From positions 281,654,413 to 281,718,412 of the forward strand of contig CM038215.1 of NCBI GenBank assembly GCA_021442155.1: 64,000 nucleotides of DNA, written 5' to 3'. The notes under the pieces are model-generated. The model saw nothing but the letters and a program-made list of their open reading frames with translations, did no database searches and was not told the origin of the DNA. Made by a program: the position numbers and the translations under genes. Shown here piece after piece: positions 36,870 through 50,700 of the stretch; position 1 is the stretch's first letter; every line of letters begins with the position of its first letter. This DNA is from Cymbidium sinense (Eukaryota; Streptophyta; Magnoliopsida; Asparagales; Orchidaceae).

Positions 36870-37554
36870 GGTGAAAAGAAGCACAATCCTTTCATTATTC
36901 TGGGTTGGATGGAAAGCCTTCAACGATCATTCGACCATCGAGAATCACGCTGTCAAGCATCAAATGGTTCAAATAGTTCGATCGGCGCATGAGTTGGCTT
37001 CACGCAAGACCTCGGGGAAGCTCGTCTTTGGTTCAAATGCAGGCCATGCACCCAAAGAAGCTCAAGGTATGAAAACTTATCATCTTATCATCATCATTCG
37101 GATATAGATTCCATTTTCTCTCTTTTCTTAATTGAGAATGACATAAATTAAAATGATAAGAAGCAAAGTGCGGGAAAATTGAGAAGAATGGATCGAGAAA
37201 TGATTATTAGAGGATTGTGACACAGTATGTCTTTGAGATTAAAATAGTAAAACTTAAATTTGTGTTATTTAGGAACCGCCTGAGATCACTTTTATTTTAT
37301 TTTTAAAAATACTTAAAACATCTAAAAGTTATTTTTGAGTGTGTTTCAAAATAATATGATTTATTTCTTAAAACAAAATAAATATTATCATTAAATTCCA
37401 AAAAAACCCTTAAATATGAGAGATTATTTTAATTTACAATAGACTTTTAATTAAAGCTGCTTCAATTGGCTTCTCATTTCAGGTGCCTAAGGAAGAATCT
37501 CCCAAGCAAGAAGAAGAGCCCAAGTTTCAGCATTCCAGGAAAGAAACTCGTTAA
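36870..37554 (+). pseudogene. Two-exon 3' end of an unidentified gene, copy B
   Basis: Copy B counterpart of the gene end at 0.9-1.65 kb. The donor follows 37066 (AAG/GTATGA) and the acceptor is CAG at 37480-37482. The terminal exon encodes 23 residues (VPKEESPKQEEEPKFQ, then HSRKETR) before TAA at 37552-37554. The upstream exon stays in phase with it (MQAMHPKKLK then VPKEES) but has a frameshift and a stop further 5' relative to copy A. The tail is longer than in A, where a small indel brings an earlier TAG. Function unknown. Confidence 0.45.
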
Positions 37555-38699
37555 AGCGTGAGCTGTAGTATTATCAATCTCATTAATGACTAGAAGTCTT
37601 CATATTTGATAAATAATTCAGGGGCAATTACATATATATATATATAGCACTCAAAATATGACTATTTACAAAATCAACACCCTCTTGTTTTAATTTTTCA
37701 ATTTCTCATTCAAATATCAAAAGTCACAATAAAATTTAAACTCATTTTTCATTTTTATCATATCGATCAAATACATGCATGAACACATCAATCGGCTTGC
37801 TTGTTCAAAAGAATGAAATGAGTGTTCATTTTATAATTAAAAATATAATTTTTTTCATAATTATATTTTGATATGTACTACCAATTTTGCTAAAGTTAGT
37901 GTAGGTGTGAATTTGGTTGCTTTAGAAAGGGCTTAAAATTACAAATTAAGTATAAAGTTTAGTAAAGTTTATTTATAATTCAAGTGAAGTTAGTGACCTA
38001 ATTAACATGAGAGCAATTAAATTGTCATTATAGAATTAAGATTCAAGTAAACTTTTTATTTTGTCAATGGTTCATAAAATTAGGGCATTTAAAATGATAA
38101 AAAAAGTTAAGAAAACTAGTACACACATGTATATAAAAATTTTAGACATATAAATAATATTTAAAAATAATAACTATTTTATGCTATTTTGAAAGAATGT
38201 TATAACCAAGATAAACTAAATAAAATAATTTGATTCTTGTCTAAATCTTAATATGCTAAAGTTACAATCATTATAATGTTTAAAGATTTACCAAATTATT
38301 ATATTAACTATTTGCTTGATTCTTTGATTATACAATTAAAAGCTAGGGCTATAAATTAAAAATCATACTAATAAGAAGACAATGTTGATGGTGCAATTGT
38401 TGAATCTCCAAGCAAAGTTGATGCTACATTTATTTTAAAAACTCAACTCCTTTCTAAAAAAATAAAAAAATAGATAGAAAAAAAATGAGAAAAGTAAAGC
38501 ATTCAATGAAAATAATTATGATAATATTATGGCAAAATTTTTAAATTAGGCTTAATGCTAATCTTAATTAGCAATTTATGCACGAAAAAAAAAAAATATA
38601 ATTGTCTGCCACAATGTGGACTTGGCGTCACGTCCATTATCGATTGGATCGGATGAGTCTCGTTAATTGACCGGCGTAATTTAATTTTAAAACAAAAAA

Positions 38700-39350
38700 T
38701 ATGGCGGCAGTTTTCGTATTTTGTGCATATCGGAGTCAGACGGCGTCAAAATCGAGCAAATTTAGTATCGTTGGAATCATAACGAATTTCTACAACTTTT
38801 ATGTTAATCGAAATTTACGATTGTGGCCCGATACATAGCAGATTTTGCGTATGTGCACAAAACTACGACGCGAGCTAAAATTTCAAAGCGGCATTATTTT
38901 GCGTGCTCAGTCATCGGTGTTGGAATCGACGAACTTTATATCGTTAAAATCATAATGAAATTTTACAACTTTCATGTTGGTCAAGATTCACGATTGCAGC
39001 CCGATCACGCAGATTTTGCAAATCGCATAAGCTCGCTGAGCTAAAGTTCGTGAAATCATTATTTTTCGTGTAGTCATATGGTGTTAGAATTGAGAGAACT
39101 TTGCATCGTTGGAATTATAACAAAATTTTCTACAATTTTTATGTTGGTTAAAATTTACGATTCCAGCGCCGATTTTGCGAATCTTGTGAAACTGGCGGAG
39201 CTGAAAGTTCGGAGCAGAAATCATATTTTGCGTATCGATTGTCATACTGTCAAATTGAGTGAACTTTATATCGTTGGAATAACAAAATTTTCTACAACTT
39301 TTATGTTGGTCAAAATTTATGATTGCAGCCTGTGACATATTTTGAGAAAT
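38700..39350 (+). repeat. Distal tandem array, copy B
   Basis: Four units with cores near 38,767, 38,940, 39,104 and 39,271, giving a period of about 164-173 bp. These are better preserved than in copy A. The array lies 3' of the copy-B PMD gene relative to its minus-strand direction. The whole array is absent from copy C. Confidence 0.88.
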
Positions 39351-39829
39351 GAACAATGATGAAATGCAAAAATAACTCACGCTAAACAAACACTCTTAAT
39401 GAAGTGCAATTAACAACTTTTTAAGAGTCATGACATATAAACAGGTGTTGCTAGCGCATTAGTCTTATTGTTTGGAGATAATTATTCATATTAATTACAT
39501 TCATATAAGAGAAGTGAATGTGCAAGTATTAGAAATGCAATCGTTTTCAAACAATGATAAGAAGCCAACTCAAACTAAGTTTAGAACACAAACTACTACC
39601 TCTACTATTACTACCAAAGGGAATATTCTCACTAAAAACATACATCAATGTATAACTTATTCTAAACACTTAAAAAGTATAAATAAAGTAGCACAAAAAA
39701 GATATGAATATTTATAAATTAAAGTAACCAAAATAATAAAATAGTTCCTCACGATGCCTCAGATAGAATACAATAAGATAGGTACATATACAACAAATTG
39801 TAATCAGTATGAACGAAGATAATAATACA

Positions 39830-41925
39830 CTATCTCGACAATGCTGCGATCGCATCACTCCGAATTTAATGGTGGGCTAGTGGTTGTGCGGCCTCGTAAA
39901 TGATGTTCCGGATGTTGGTCCTCCTCTTCAAACCGCTGGAGGGTTGTTGCGAGTAACCAGGTGTAGCTCTAGGTACATCGGTGAAGGCTATGAAGCGAGA
40001 AACCATGATATAGTTCATACGGAGGTGTCAAATGGAATGACGGAGGCCCATATGTAGGAGGGGCGGTTCCCGCAGGTGCATCGTGATCACATAACTTCGT
40101 ATGAATATTGTGGTGGTTGTCGAATGTATGTAGATGTCATCTAGTGGAGATGATGGACCAATATCTATCGCCCATCGCCTTGACGATGAAGCACCTCGAA
40201 TGCTAGTGTCATTATCGGCTCGAATATGCATGTTGCGCCGCAGCTCCCTGCACAACCCTCATACTCGTTGATTGATTGTTGAAAATTTTGTCCTCATCCC
40301 TCTCAAAGAATATATCCTCAGTATTCAATATGTGCTCACGCGTTGTGAGAACTCTAATTATGATAGAGTTAGTAAAAAAATTATTTAGTGATGAAATGCG
40401 GGCTTACCATGAATCGGTCTCTAGGAGCTCACGGGTAATAAGTTTTTGGGGGTATTGTAGGTGCCTTCAACATATATAGTGAAGCCCAAGATCGATACCA
40501 TATCATATATTGATTAATGGCTACCCCATCGGAAGAGTCTACCACCACAACTAAATCTCATCTGCTCTCCCATTGTGCAATATACATCTGGTGGTAATCG
40601 ACCCAGTCCACATCGGCTTTCCCTCGACCATCCACTCGCACGAAAGTAGAATCTACCGGTGCAACCTTAGCCATAGGTGGAAGGCCGAACTGCCTGAGCA
40701 CACAATCAGGCAGGTGCCACTCAACTCGTTTCCAGCTAATAAAGGGTACTTTAGCTTGCCATATGTCATCCCCACGTAAGCATATCTCTGTGATATACGC
40801 GTATCAACTCATGGCTCCCGGATCACATGTGTTGTTTGAAATGAATATTAGCTATGCTATATACATACAATAATGGGCCCAAAAAATAAACTTACACCGC
40901 AATATACTTCTGGTAGGCCATCTAGCTCTTATATGTAAACTCGATATGGGCTCGTCATCTCTTGGACATACCCTTCATTCCTGACAACCCACACTCAACC
41001 CATCTATGTATACATGGGTATGGAATATACAGCGTTGGTCTACATAAACATGCTCGCATACACCAATAAGCGTAGGCAACTAGCCATATTCACGTGCTTC
41101 GGCTTTGTTGCCTCATGGAGCTCCCCGTACAAATGAGCAAGCACAGTTGATCCTAGTGAGAACTCTTTAAATGTGTCAAGATCCTCCAGTAGCGGATCGC
41201 GGTGAATCTCGAAGAAGATGTGTATAGCATAAAGAAAAGAAGTAAAGAGTATGTAAGCTCGACATGCATACTAAGCTTCGGTAAATCTAAGTAAGAATCC
41301 ACATGTCGTTCAATACCACCGTAGGCGAACAAGTTTGTGCATGCGCCTGCCCCATTCTGAAGTCTGTTGTGATATGAGGCTGGATCGGATCGTGGTAGAC
41401 AATGTGCAGCTCTGGATGTGCTCCTATCAACTCATCATAGTAATCTGGCCAATATGCCCACCGCCTACCCCCACCAACAACATTCCTCCCAATAATAAGC
41501 GGGTCATCTATTTGAACACTCAGGATCATAGCAACATCCTGCAATATGATCGTCATCTCCCCAATGTGCAAATGGAATGAATTTGTCTGCGAAACGTTCC
41601 ATAAATGTTTGAGAAGGTAGTGATCTAAGAATATCTTGCTCGAGACACAATCTAATCCAGCTCGTAGCGTCATTAATCTAGGATAGTTTGGTCAATCTTT
41701 GAACATAAGTACATGAGATGATCCATAGCGCAATATGGAATTATAGTTGAGACAAAACTATAAGGACAATCCATATACGTTTGACTTAAAAAACTTACCA
41801 AATCAGATGTCTTTACATGCCATGTAGCACCACTATATTAGGGTGAACTTCCTGGAGGGTTGTAGTCACTACAATCTCTTACGCGTTTTTTAGCCTCCTG
41901 CATTATGCACCTTCTTGATAGACAT
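39830..41925 (-). pseudogene. PMD gene of MULE-1, copy B
   Basis: Homologue of the copy-A PMD gene, with start codon position 41925. The GTAAGT donor is kept (intron from 41798), but the acceptor and the first codons of exon 2 are lost to a small deletion, so the intron could not splice as in A. The core still reads FHLHIGEMTIILQDVA and WPDYYDELIGAHP in one frame. The in-frame TGA (41694-41692) matches the one in A. Additional frameshifts fall at different places from A. The distal part keeps VEWH-like and Q/P-rich tail segments. Confidence 0.8.
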
Positions 41926-42419
41926 CCTACTTACAACAAAGACAACATTTGTTTACAAGCTATAATCAATATAGTAATTGAATTCAACATGTTAGATATA
42001 AATATATGATGTATAAAATAGATACAAAATATTTTGGTTGATTATTGAAGTTAACAATAATAAGGTATGTAAAATAAGCCAAAATTCATAGTTCTATTAA
42101 TAGGATTTGAATAACATGAAAACATATCAAACACATTATTAATGCACATTATTCACTATAACAACAAATGACAAACAACCTCCACAATGACATATTGATG
42201 ACCTTAAAGCAAAAAAATTTATTTATTAAACAAATGTCATAAAAAGCAACCATGTAGTTCAGATTTTTTGAATTAAAATGATATTTTGTAGCAATTCTTC
42301 ATTGAATTCTTCTAAATGCCTAGAAGGTTGATCAAGTTAACCGTCCTCACAATACGAGTATTGCTTCCTTATTTGTATGCCTTAGTCACATAATTTAGAA
42401 AACTGAAAGTTTGGAGCAA

Positions 42420-42735
42420 AATTCGTATTTTTATGCGTGAGTCATCTGATTAATGAGAATTGAGTGAAATTCATATCGTTGGAATTGTAGCAAAATTTTC
42501 TACAACTTTCTAGTTGGAAAAATTTGTGATTGTGACCATAGATTTTGCGAATGCATGCAAAACGCTCGCTATCTGAAAGTTGAGCTCGTATTTTGCGCAT
42601 ATTGGAATCATACGTTATCAGAATTGAGTGAAATTCATATCGTTAGAATCAGAACAAAATTTTATACAACTTTCCAGTTGGGCAAAATTTGTGATTGTGA
42701 CCCGAAGCATAGCAGATTTTGTGAATGACGTGAGG
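42420..42735 (+). repeat. Proximal tandem array, copy B
   Basis: Two units with cores near 42,475 and 42,643 (period ~168 bp), directly behind the SWIM motif of the copy-B transposase. They are nearly identical to the copy-A units over the second unit and more complete than A in the first. Confidence 0.85.
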
Positions 42736-44720
42736 ACATGTCATGTGATAAGCTTGTGGTCGTCTGCATGTACACCTACAAATATGGTTTTCATACAACT
42801 CAATCTTGTAGGTTCTGCTAGTGCTGTCGAACACTTGGTATTCATTAATTTTTATTCGTAATGGCTCAGGAAATCTTCTTGCCTCATGTTCACTATCCCA
42901 AAGTTTCCTTAGCGGGGAACATGGGTCATTCGGTTGGCTACATTTTGTTGAGTCTAGCGTTTCATGAACATGATGACTATGTTATAATATATTGCGGACT
43001 AGTGCACAATTGGCAAACGCCCTTAAGTATACTGTTGAAGCATTCAGCTGCATTTGTGATCATAGTGTCATACCTGTACACATCATCATGGGTTAGAGAC
43101 CACTGATGTACATCCCTCGATACAAGTAGGCCTCCTGTTTGATGTTCTTGATATCAGTCATATACCTTTTAAAAATGTAGATATCATAAGTATTACCTGC
43201 GACATATATTTTCTGACATATGAAATCAATGTCTCCGACTCCAAGTTGTCTAACTATTTTTTGTTAAATTCTCCCTCAAATGCCTTGCAAAATAATGTCG
43301 ACCCACGGTAATATTTTTCTGCAGCCACGTACCAAATCCGCGTGCCTCTCAGAAATGATGCACAAATCAGCTCTAGTACAGATAAATGGAATTAAGTCTT
43401 GGAGTGTCCGTAGAAACCAATATCATGACTCAATACTCTCTGATTCTACTACTGCGAAGACTAGCAAAAATAAACTGTTGTTGGCATCAATTCCAACTGC
43501 GCTGAGTAGATTTCCCCTGTACTTACCTAGGAAGAAAGTCCCATCAAGACATAAAATTGGGCGATAGTATTGCCGATAATTGAAGGCTCACTGGAATAAT
43601 CGTTAGAATCTGTTTGACTCACGGTGCACTCTATAGGCGATCGGCATAAGCATATAGCACACTTGAATCTCTCCAGCTTTAGATTCCTCCCAATTCGAAA
43701 TTAATGTCTTATGCCACACATCTAGGCTTTCATGTAGGATACTCATATGTTAAACTTGGACTGTCGATATAATCTCTCAGGCTTTAAATCCGGTTGATGC
43801 CTTTTTGCGTTAGAAATAAGCGATATATTGTACATACACATGTAATAAGGCTGGATGACTACATGAATGTGGTGGCGTTTACTCCCAATTCTCCATACAC
43901 CTCTCAATCTCTTACTTGAACTTGCATGTAAGCCCTATGTGTAGCTTAGTTAGCATGTTGGGTGCATAATACTGAACTTAGCTTTGTTTGAGCGTAGATC
44001 ACATAATACATTATTGATATACCAACCACGAATAGCAAGCTACTTGCTTCTTATCAAATATAATAATTCATCTAACATCAAATAAAATCCCATTCTCTAA
44101 ATGCTAGAATGGTAAGTGCTCATCATTTTATTCTTAGTCCCACAATAAGCTCTCGATCTATTAGATGGATCTTTAAGCTTCTGCATCACTATCATCCTCA
44201 TCATCATTACTTATTGTAGAAGGCATAGTTTCATGCTCATCACCACCGGCCCACCCACAAAATTAGAACTTGTCCCTACATTGGTAGCCTTTTCAGCAAT
44301 GCGCTTCCACTAGTACTTAGTGAGCCATTAATAGGATCGAGGACCCATGTAGTAAGATTGATCAACATACTCTTTTGACATTCTATCTAAAGCATGACTC
44401 ACAAGAATGATGGAGCTTCAGTCATGTGGATCTGACAATCCACCTTTTCTACCTCTTCAGCGAAATGATATCGCCTCCTCCAACAAACCCAGCTTGGACA
44501 CCGTACGTCTCACAGTGAGAAGGATCACATGGTGGTATCTCTGGCGACCACCATTTACTCCAGATTCTTGAACTGGACCGTCTTGGTCTTGGGTGACCCA
44601 ACAACCCATCTACCAGAGGAGTGTAGATTCCCATTGCCACTCCACCATCTTATGGACGAGTTTTGGGAGCTTCGACTAGTTCCGCACGAGCGCGTTCATG
44701 ACTTATCATGCATAATAGTC
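42640..44720 (-). pseudogene. MULE-1 transposase, copy B
   Basis: Same blocks in the same order as copy A. The SWIM motif (CRCTCRRPQAYHMTCPH) is intact in a 61-codon frame ending in the tandem array. The DGTFFLGKYR core, the ISERHADL segment and the two core stops (TAA and TGA) are shared with A. The N-terminal region (44.45-44.64 kb) is longer than in A and keeps one open frame of 63 codons. Several indels unlike those in A separate the blocks. Confidence 0.83.
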
Positions 44721-44829
44721 AACTTGGATGATACCAGTCAGATGTCATAGATGAGCCGCACATTGAATCCACTCTAGGTAGTGGAGTCATATCGCTGAAC
44801 AACGTAATAGTTGGACTTAGGTGCATGAC

Positions 44830-45449
44830 ATGTATTTTTACTTTTATTTTTTTTATTTTTACCTATTTTGATATTATACTAGACTTCATTTTAGCATTTA
44901 TTTTTTTATATGTGATAATAGTTTCAAGTTATTAATTTAAGGTTTTTCTACAACAACTTCTTAAATATTTTCTTCTTAAAATATGTAAACAAAATCATAA
45001 TGTTTAGATATTATATTTAGATTAATATATATGTATTTCAAATAAATTTAATATCAATAATTGGAATCATACTAATATTTTAAAATATTTTTTAATAATA
45101 ATAACATTATAAATAAAAAACTTACAAAAAATATTTTAACTTGGTCTTCTTTTTTGAAAATCTTCTAACATAATCAGTAATTTTAATCCAACTAAACATG
45201 ACAAATTTTAGGGCTCTCAAAAATATATTAGTATATATTAATAATAATAATTATTTAGTTTAATTTTAATATAAAATTCTTATGATTAATAATTTATTTT
45301 AATTAAAATTCATTTTATTAAACTAGAATTTTAAATAATAATTAACTTTCTAAACTTTAAATTTTATTACATATATTAATTAAAATAATTAAATTATATA
45401 AGCATATAATAAATATTAAAAAATTATATTTAAAATATTAATAATATAA
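44830..45449. other. Extremely AT-rich tract, copy B
   Basis: Copy-B equivalent of the AT-rich tract upstream of LTR1. It is nearly identical to A over several hundred bases. Confidence 0.7.
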
Positions 45450-46253
45450 TGTCTCAAATATACTATTGATATATTCCTCTAAAATTTATAAATCAAGCAT
45501 ATATTTCAAGTTAAAGCATATATCCCATCAAATTCCGACTCAATAAGATGAGTCCAATAATACTAGAATGGTCAAATCGATCCCAAATGAGCTCAAATCA
45601 ATCTCAAAAGTCACATATGAAATTTGAGATCTTGGATGATCAAATGACTTCCAAATTTGACATGGATATATAATCAGGGGTTCGGCCATGAATCTAACGA
45701 GCTAAGATCACTCAAATTGAAGATCGTTTGGACGATCAAATCACCAAAAAATTATCTATGATCAAATGAATCAATATACACCGTCCGATGGAGTGTTTTG
45801 AGATTTTGACTATAATGACCAAAATGTCCCTCTCAGAATCTTATAAATAGGACCCCATTCTTGTCATGAAGGGCCGGGGGGAATGAGCTAGAAGTGAACT
45901 TGGAAGAATGTTGGGAGAGTAGAAGTTCAAAGTTTGTCATCCCACCATTGTCGTCGCCTATTGCCATCATTTGTCACCAAAAAACGTTACACCCCAACTA
46001 CTCGCCAGTGTAAGATTAGAATTTCCATTATCGATTCACATACAACTTTGTAATTCTGTCGGAAGATTTAAACTCATACTCCAAAGCAAATATATAGTGA
46101 AGCATTTTACTAGAGGCCCCTTGGTTTTCCCTATTTCGGGTTTTCAGATAAAAATTGAGTTTCTTATTCTCTTTCCAACTATTATTGTGTGTTAGATTTC
46201 CATACAAAGTTAAGGCGTGAAGGTTTATTCTACCGTTATAAGTTTCTAGTACA
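45450..46253 (+). mobile_element. LTR1, copy B
   Basis: Copy-B equivalent with the same TATAAATAGG box (near 45.84 kb) and the CCTTGGTTTTCCC/GGGTTTT block. It retains the GGCCGGGGGGAATGAGCTAGAAGTG stretch just behind the TATA box, which is shortened in A. Confidence 0.63.
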
Positions 46254-46644
46254 ACTATAAAAAATAGATACATAATAATAAATAAATTGTATAAATTTAA
46301 TATTAATATTTATAATATATATTAAGTTAACATATAAATAATTAAACTTTAGACTCAATTATGGCAATTTATAAAAAAATATGTGCATTGTTGGCACAAT
46401 GTTGCCGAATATGTTGGTTTTTAATTTTTTTTAAATCAATCAATTTTGTTAAATTATATTTAAATAATGTTGATTTTTAAAATTTCTTCTTATATTATTT
46501 CATGTAAGGCCGGTATTCAATTTGGTATTGCGCTCTCTACTGCAGTTTGAAAATTAATATATATTTTAACAATTTTCAATTCACTAACCTATATCACAAA
46601 AATGTGTGGAAGTTTTTCCAGTTCTTTATTCATTTAATGCTCTT

Positions 46645-46648
<4 letters not shown>

Positions 46649-46687
<39 letters not shown>

Positions 46688-46695
46688 AGAGAGAG
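46649..46695. repeat. (CT)n-TATA-(GA)n palindromic microsatellite, copy B
   Basis: Shorter allele of the palindromic microsatellite. The GA arm is reduced to about four units before TAAATATGTCC. Confidence 0.95.
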
Positions 46696-46769
46696 TAAAT
46701 ATGTCCAAACGTAGGAAAAAGAGAACAAGCATTACAAAAATATGAAACTTTGAAAGTACTTAGTCTAGT

Positions 46770-47543
46770 TAATTACATGCGTGATACCACTTTTCCCGAT
46801 GCTCTCCTCTAGGGTTCATTGCTCCCCTTAGATGTATGGCTCTCCTATACGGTGCGTTGACTTCCTCTCCCTCGGGTATTCTCGCTCTCTTAGGTTTCTC
46901 TCTACCTTATGCTTCTCCTCTCCCTCTCAGAAATGGTTTTTGCATCTACTTTCCTCTTTTCCTCATTTATCATCAAATCGGAGTGATGGTCCATCACGAG
47001 CAAGCCTTCTGATATGAGTCTAAATTGGGTTAATGGGTTAGTTAGAGTGGAATGAACCCGGTTGAGGAGTGATTAAGGAGTTGGTTCACCTATCTCCTGA
47101 GCCGTCGGATGCTATTCCTTCTATTGGCTCAAGCACTTGGAATTACGATTAGCCTTGATTGGGTGTCGTTTGATCCCCTTAGCTGATAGTGGAGTCCACG
47201 TGTGCCTCTATGTGTGGTTTGATCTAGTGCCTTGATCTGTGCTCTGTGGAAAGAATCTGAGCCTTCAATTCAAACTTACCCGGCTGTTCCTTGGCCGTGT
47301 GATGAGGCTTCTAGGGTATGCTTTGCTTTAACTCCATTTTCTTTTGTTTCTCTAGATAGTTCAAGCCGTCGATGCTCCACGAGAGGGAAAAGAGGGCGAG
47401 AGGAGTAGACCCTTTCAAGCGTGGTTTCGGTGAGGAAAACCGAGAAGAACTCAAGAAGAAGGAAGAGAAGAGAGAAGGAAAGGAAGTTTTCTTTCAGAAA
47501 TATATTCATTACACTCTGTTTGGTTTCTTGACCCCTATTTATA
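46770..47543 (-). promoter_or_regulatory. TATA-driven 5' exon-like module, copy B
   Basis: Copy-B equivalent. TATTTATA is at 47,536-47,543 on the plus strand, read as TATAAATAGGGGTC on the minus strand. A 77-codon minus-strand frame (47,509-47,276) reads through RLELSRETKENGVKAK and LEASSHGQGTAG and runs into a GTAAGTTTG donor, as in copy C. Confidence 0.42.
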
Positions 47544-48284
47544 CTTTTTGTTTTCTTCTATAACCTAGATCTATGCTTTCTTTTACAAGGTTGGAAGTTC
47601 GGTACACTTGTAATTATTTTCTGTTATCGTTGGCTGAGTTTGTAGCTGTCTTTTATCTTGCTCGTTCTCTGGATGGTTGGGTGGTTATTCTGTTAGCTTA
47701 GCTGTTCAGATCTCTTCTTGGTTTCTTGATTGCTTCTTTATTTATTCTTTTATCATCTGAAGTTCTCTGTTTTAGGTGTTGACGCAAGATTCTTTCTGAA
47801 AGTTTATTTGGCTTCACTCTTGTTATACTTTCTGTTGCTCATCTTTGGTTTCTGATGTGTATTACTTCTCTGTAAGGGTCTTGTATTGAGTTTGTAATCT
47901 GTTGGATTTATATTGCTTTGTAGTCTGTAATATTCTTCTTGTATTCTAGCCCTTCTGTTTGTAATTTATGGATGTATGTGGCCCATTTCTTTATTCTTTT
48001 AATTCTTTTTTTAGTATTAGAATGGCCTATCTTGATTCTTATTTTATCCTTTCATATATTATTGAATGAAGTCTTTCATCCAATATGGAGTTTTATTCCT
48101 TCTACATTCTTTTGGATAATATGGGATCATATCATCTTCCCTACTTCATCCGCACAATCTGAAGGTGCTACTAAATGCCCATAATGAAATCAACAACTCC
48201 CTCTCTACATAAACCGTCTCAAGATGAAGTGTGTTTTCGAAAGAGGAATTGGTGGTGCGAAGGAATGAGAGTTGTCTCTGTTGG

Positions 48285-48840
48285 TCGCGATAAACGTCCC
48301 TTTTATGGCTCATTGCTTGCAGCGATCAAGTGAAAGTGGGTATTTAAAGGCCAATTGGAACTCCTAACTTTGGAGGGTGATTTTTTCTTATTCTGATTTT
48401 CATGCAAGGAAGACTATGATCTGGTTTGGAACAATGGCCCATGTTTTTAACATCGACGTTTATCTTTTTGAGTGGTTGTGGGACTTCGTGATAAAACTTC
48501 ATTGATATCCCCTTTGGATTAAATTCCCAAATCTTCCTTTATGTTGAGCGAAGAGGGCTCTCAAAGGTGGCCAGTAAAATTGGGGTTCCTATTGCAGTGG
48601 ACAATCTCACGGCTACCAAAGCTCGACTTACTTTTCGCCGATCGTGTTGTACTTCCATCATCCCCTGCGATTTGTTCCCTTAAATTTAAATGGGATAAAA
48701 TTGATCAATCGGTCCTTTATGATTGGAAACCCTATGCGCTCCCATTGTGCCACTTTCTTGCGATTGCCTTCATCAATCCTCCTACTACATACATTCGTTT
48801 TACTTTTTACATAATTAAAGTCTAACTTTAAAGTAACACT
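48285..48840 (+). pseudogene. DUF4283 protein relic (LINE ORF1-like), copy B
   Basis: Copy-B equivalent. The upstream blocks (WVFKGQLELLTLEGDFF, KEDYDLVWN) are as in A. Indels have destroyed the zinc knuckle: the YDWKPYA segment is followed by a shifted frame and only one knuckle cysteine region remains. Different lesions in A and B show independent decay after duplication. Confidence 0.68.
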
Positions 48841-49429
48841 TTGCAACACTATTTTGAGATAGACAACTATTAGACATTATGGACATATGGCGGCTCGGAT
48901 CATGAAACTATCGGGATGACAACTCATTTTATTTTACTAATCCACACCATTTTAAATATCAATTTATATATGATTTTATATTTCAACCTTAATCAAGAGT
49001 GTTTTCTTTGTATGCTTACGTTCATTGGAAGTAGAAATAAATGTTCAATATAATCATAATGAAATATCATTCATCATGAAGAACAAACTAAACATCTTAT
49101 AAAGATGACAAAGATTTTGAAGTTATTTCTTCCGAGTTCTTCTGAAGTGGGTCTTCTTTGTTGTAAGATTATTGCTACTTCTATGGAGGTTCAAGCTATA
49201 TGATAATGAAGAACCTCTTGATGATTCATCGATTCAAAGGTTATCGGTAAGTTGATTTATCTAACTGTTCCAAATTTAACATCTCATTTTCCATTGAAAG
49301 GCTTACCCAACACATGTAAAATCCAATAAAAAAAGCATTGTGAAGCATATTAGAAAGTATTAGTGAAAGAATTGCTAAGTATTACCCTGAGTTATAGGCC
49401 ATTATGTGTGTTGAAATTTTTTATTAGAG

Positions 49430-50700
49430 CATGATTTTCTTATTACTCATTATGATTCTATATTGTGTCATTTGATTGTCATCTATATTTCTAACACTTT
49501 GTTCTTTAATATAGCTTTTTCTCATTTGCCATAAAAATAGAAGAAAACGAGGTAGTTGTGAGAAAACTATAATTTATCAAGGAGTCTTGCTATGACATAT
49601 TAGTGGAAAAGGCAGTTGTGAGAAAACCATAATTATTAAAATAGTTTCTTCTCTGTTCTTTATCACTCCCATAGCATTTTAGTATCTTTTCACACACAAA
49701 TATTACTTTAATTTGATTGAACGTTATGCCATTTTCCAAACTTTGATTACCACTTAACTATACTAGTGTTAAAGCAATTAAACTTACATAACCATTCATG
49801 TCATTTTACCCATGAGGATCCCATGCAACAAGTGTGATGTTATAAAATTCTTGATATATCTGTTCAAAATGACGGTGCATTTCCAATCGCGTTTGAGTGT
49901 TTCTTTTGTATCATTGTCCTCTCTAAAACTTCATTAAGGAGGCCTAAAATTGGTTAGTTTTTGCCATTAGTATTTCGGTTGGAATTCATTTATGCACCTA
50001 TTATACTCATTGTTATCTTAACACTTGTAGTCATTCCTCAGGCTTCTTCTTTTCTATTCCATGTTTGTGGAAGTCTAAGAGTACATTTGAGAGAAGCGTC
50101 GATAGTGGTGTGTCTAAAATGCACCATTTGTCATTTGAGAGCTTCATTTTAGTTGCATTTTGAGGAATCTAGGTGGGAAGGCTGCGTTCTAGTTTTGTTT
50201 TGAGGAATCTATTGTGAAGTCGTATTTGTAACCTAACCTCGCTATCTGTGGTGGCACCCAGAAAATTGAGATTTGATTTTTGTAAAAAAAAAAATTGTAT
50301 ACCCACTATAGCTTCTTTATATAGCAGTTTCTTCTACAGTAGTTCCACCACAACTTTTCATATAACTATAGTTATCCCAAACAGACTCTAAATTGTTAAC
50401 ATTCATTTGAAAAATCTCATCATATCAAAATTTGGAAGATTTTTCAAATTATTTTTCTTTCCATTTTGCTTACTATTTTACTGTCATCATCAATCTTAGC
50501 GGCCTATTAGGTTGGCTTGGGTAGCTTAATAGCTCCGGTCATAATTCCCTAATCAGTTATATGTGCATTTTTACCTGTAGTCTTAAGTAAATCATTTACA
50601 TAACATTAAGCTACATAATGATCATTTTATGTTAATTAATATGCATGCATGTGTAGAGTTGACAATGAGTTGAGCTAATTGTAGAACTTTTTCCTCGATA
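49430..50700. other. Copy-B-specific longer segment
   Basis: This interval corresponds to only ~620 bp in copy A (13,590-14,210), so about 650 bp differ. It contains two versions of GGNAGTTGTGAGAAAAC(C/T)ATAATT about 60 bp apart and, further on, a duplicated ATCTATTTAAGATAAGA (50,811 and 50,841). No coding relic recognised. It is either an insertion in B or a deletion in A. Confidence 0.6.
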
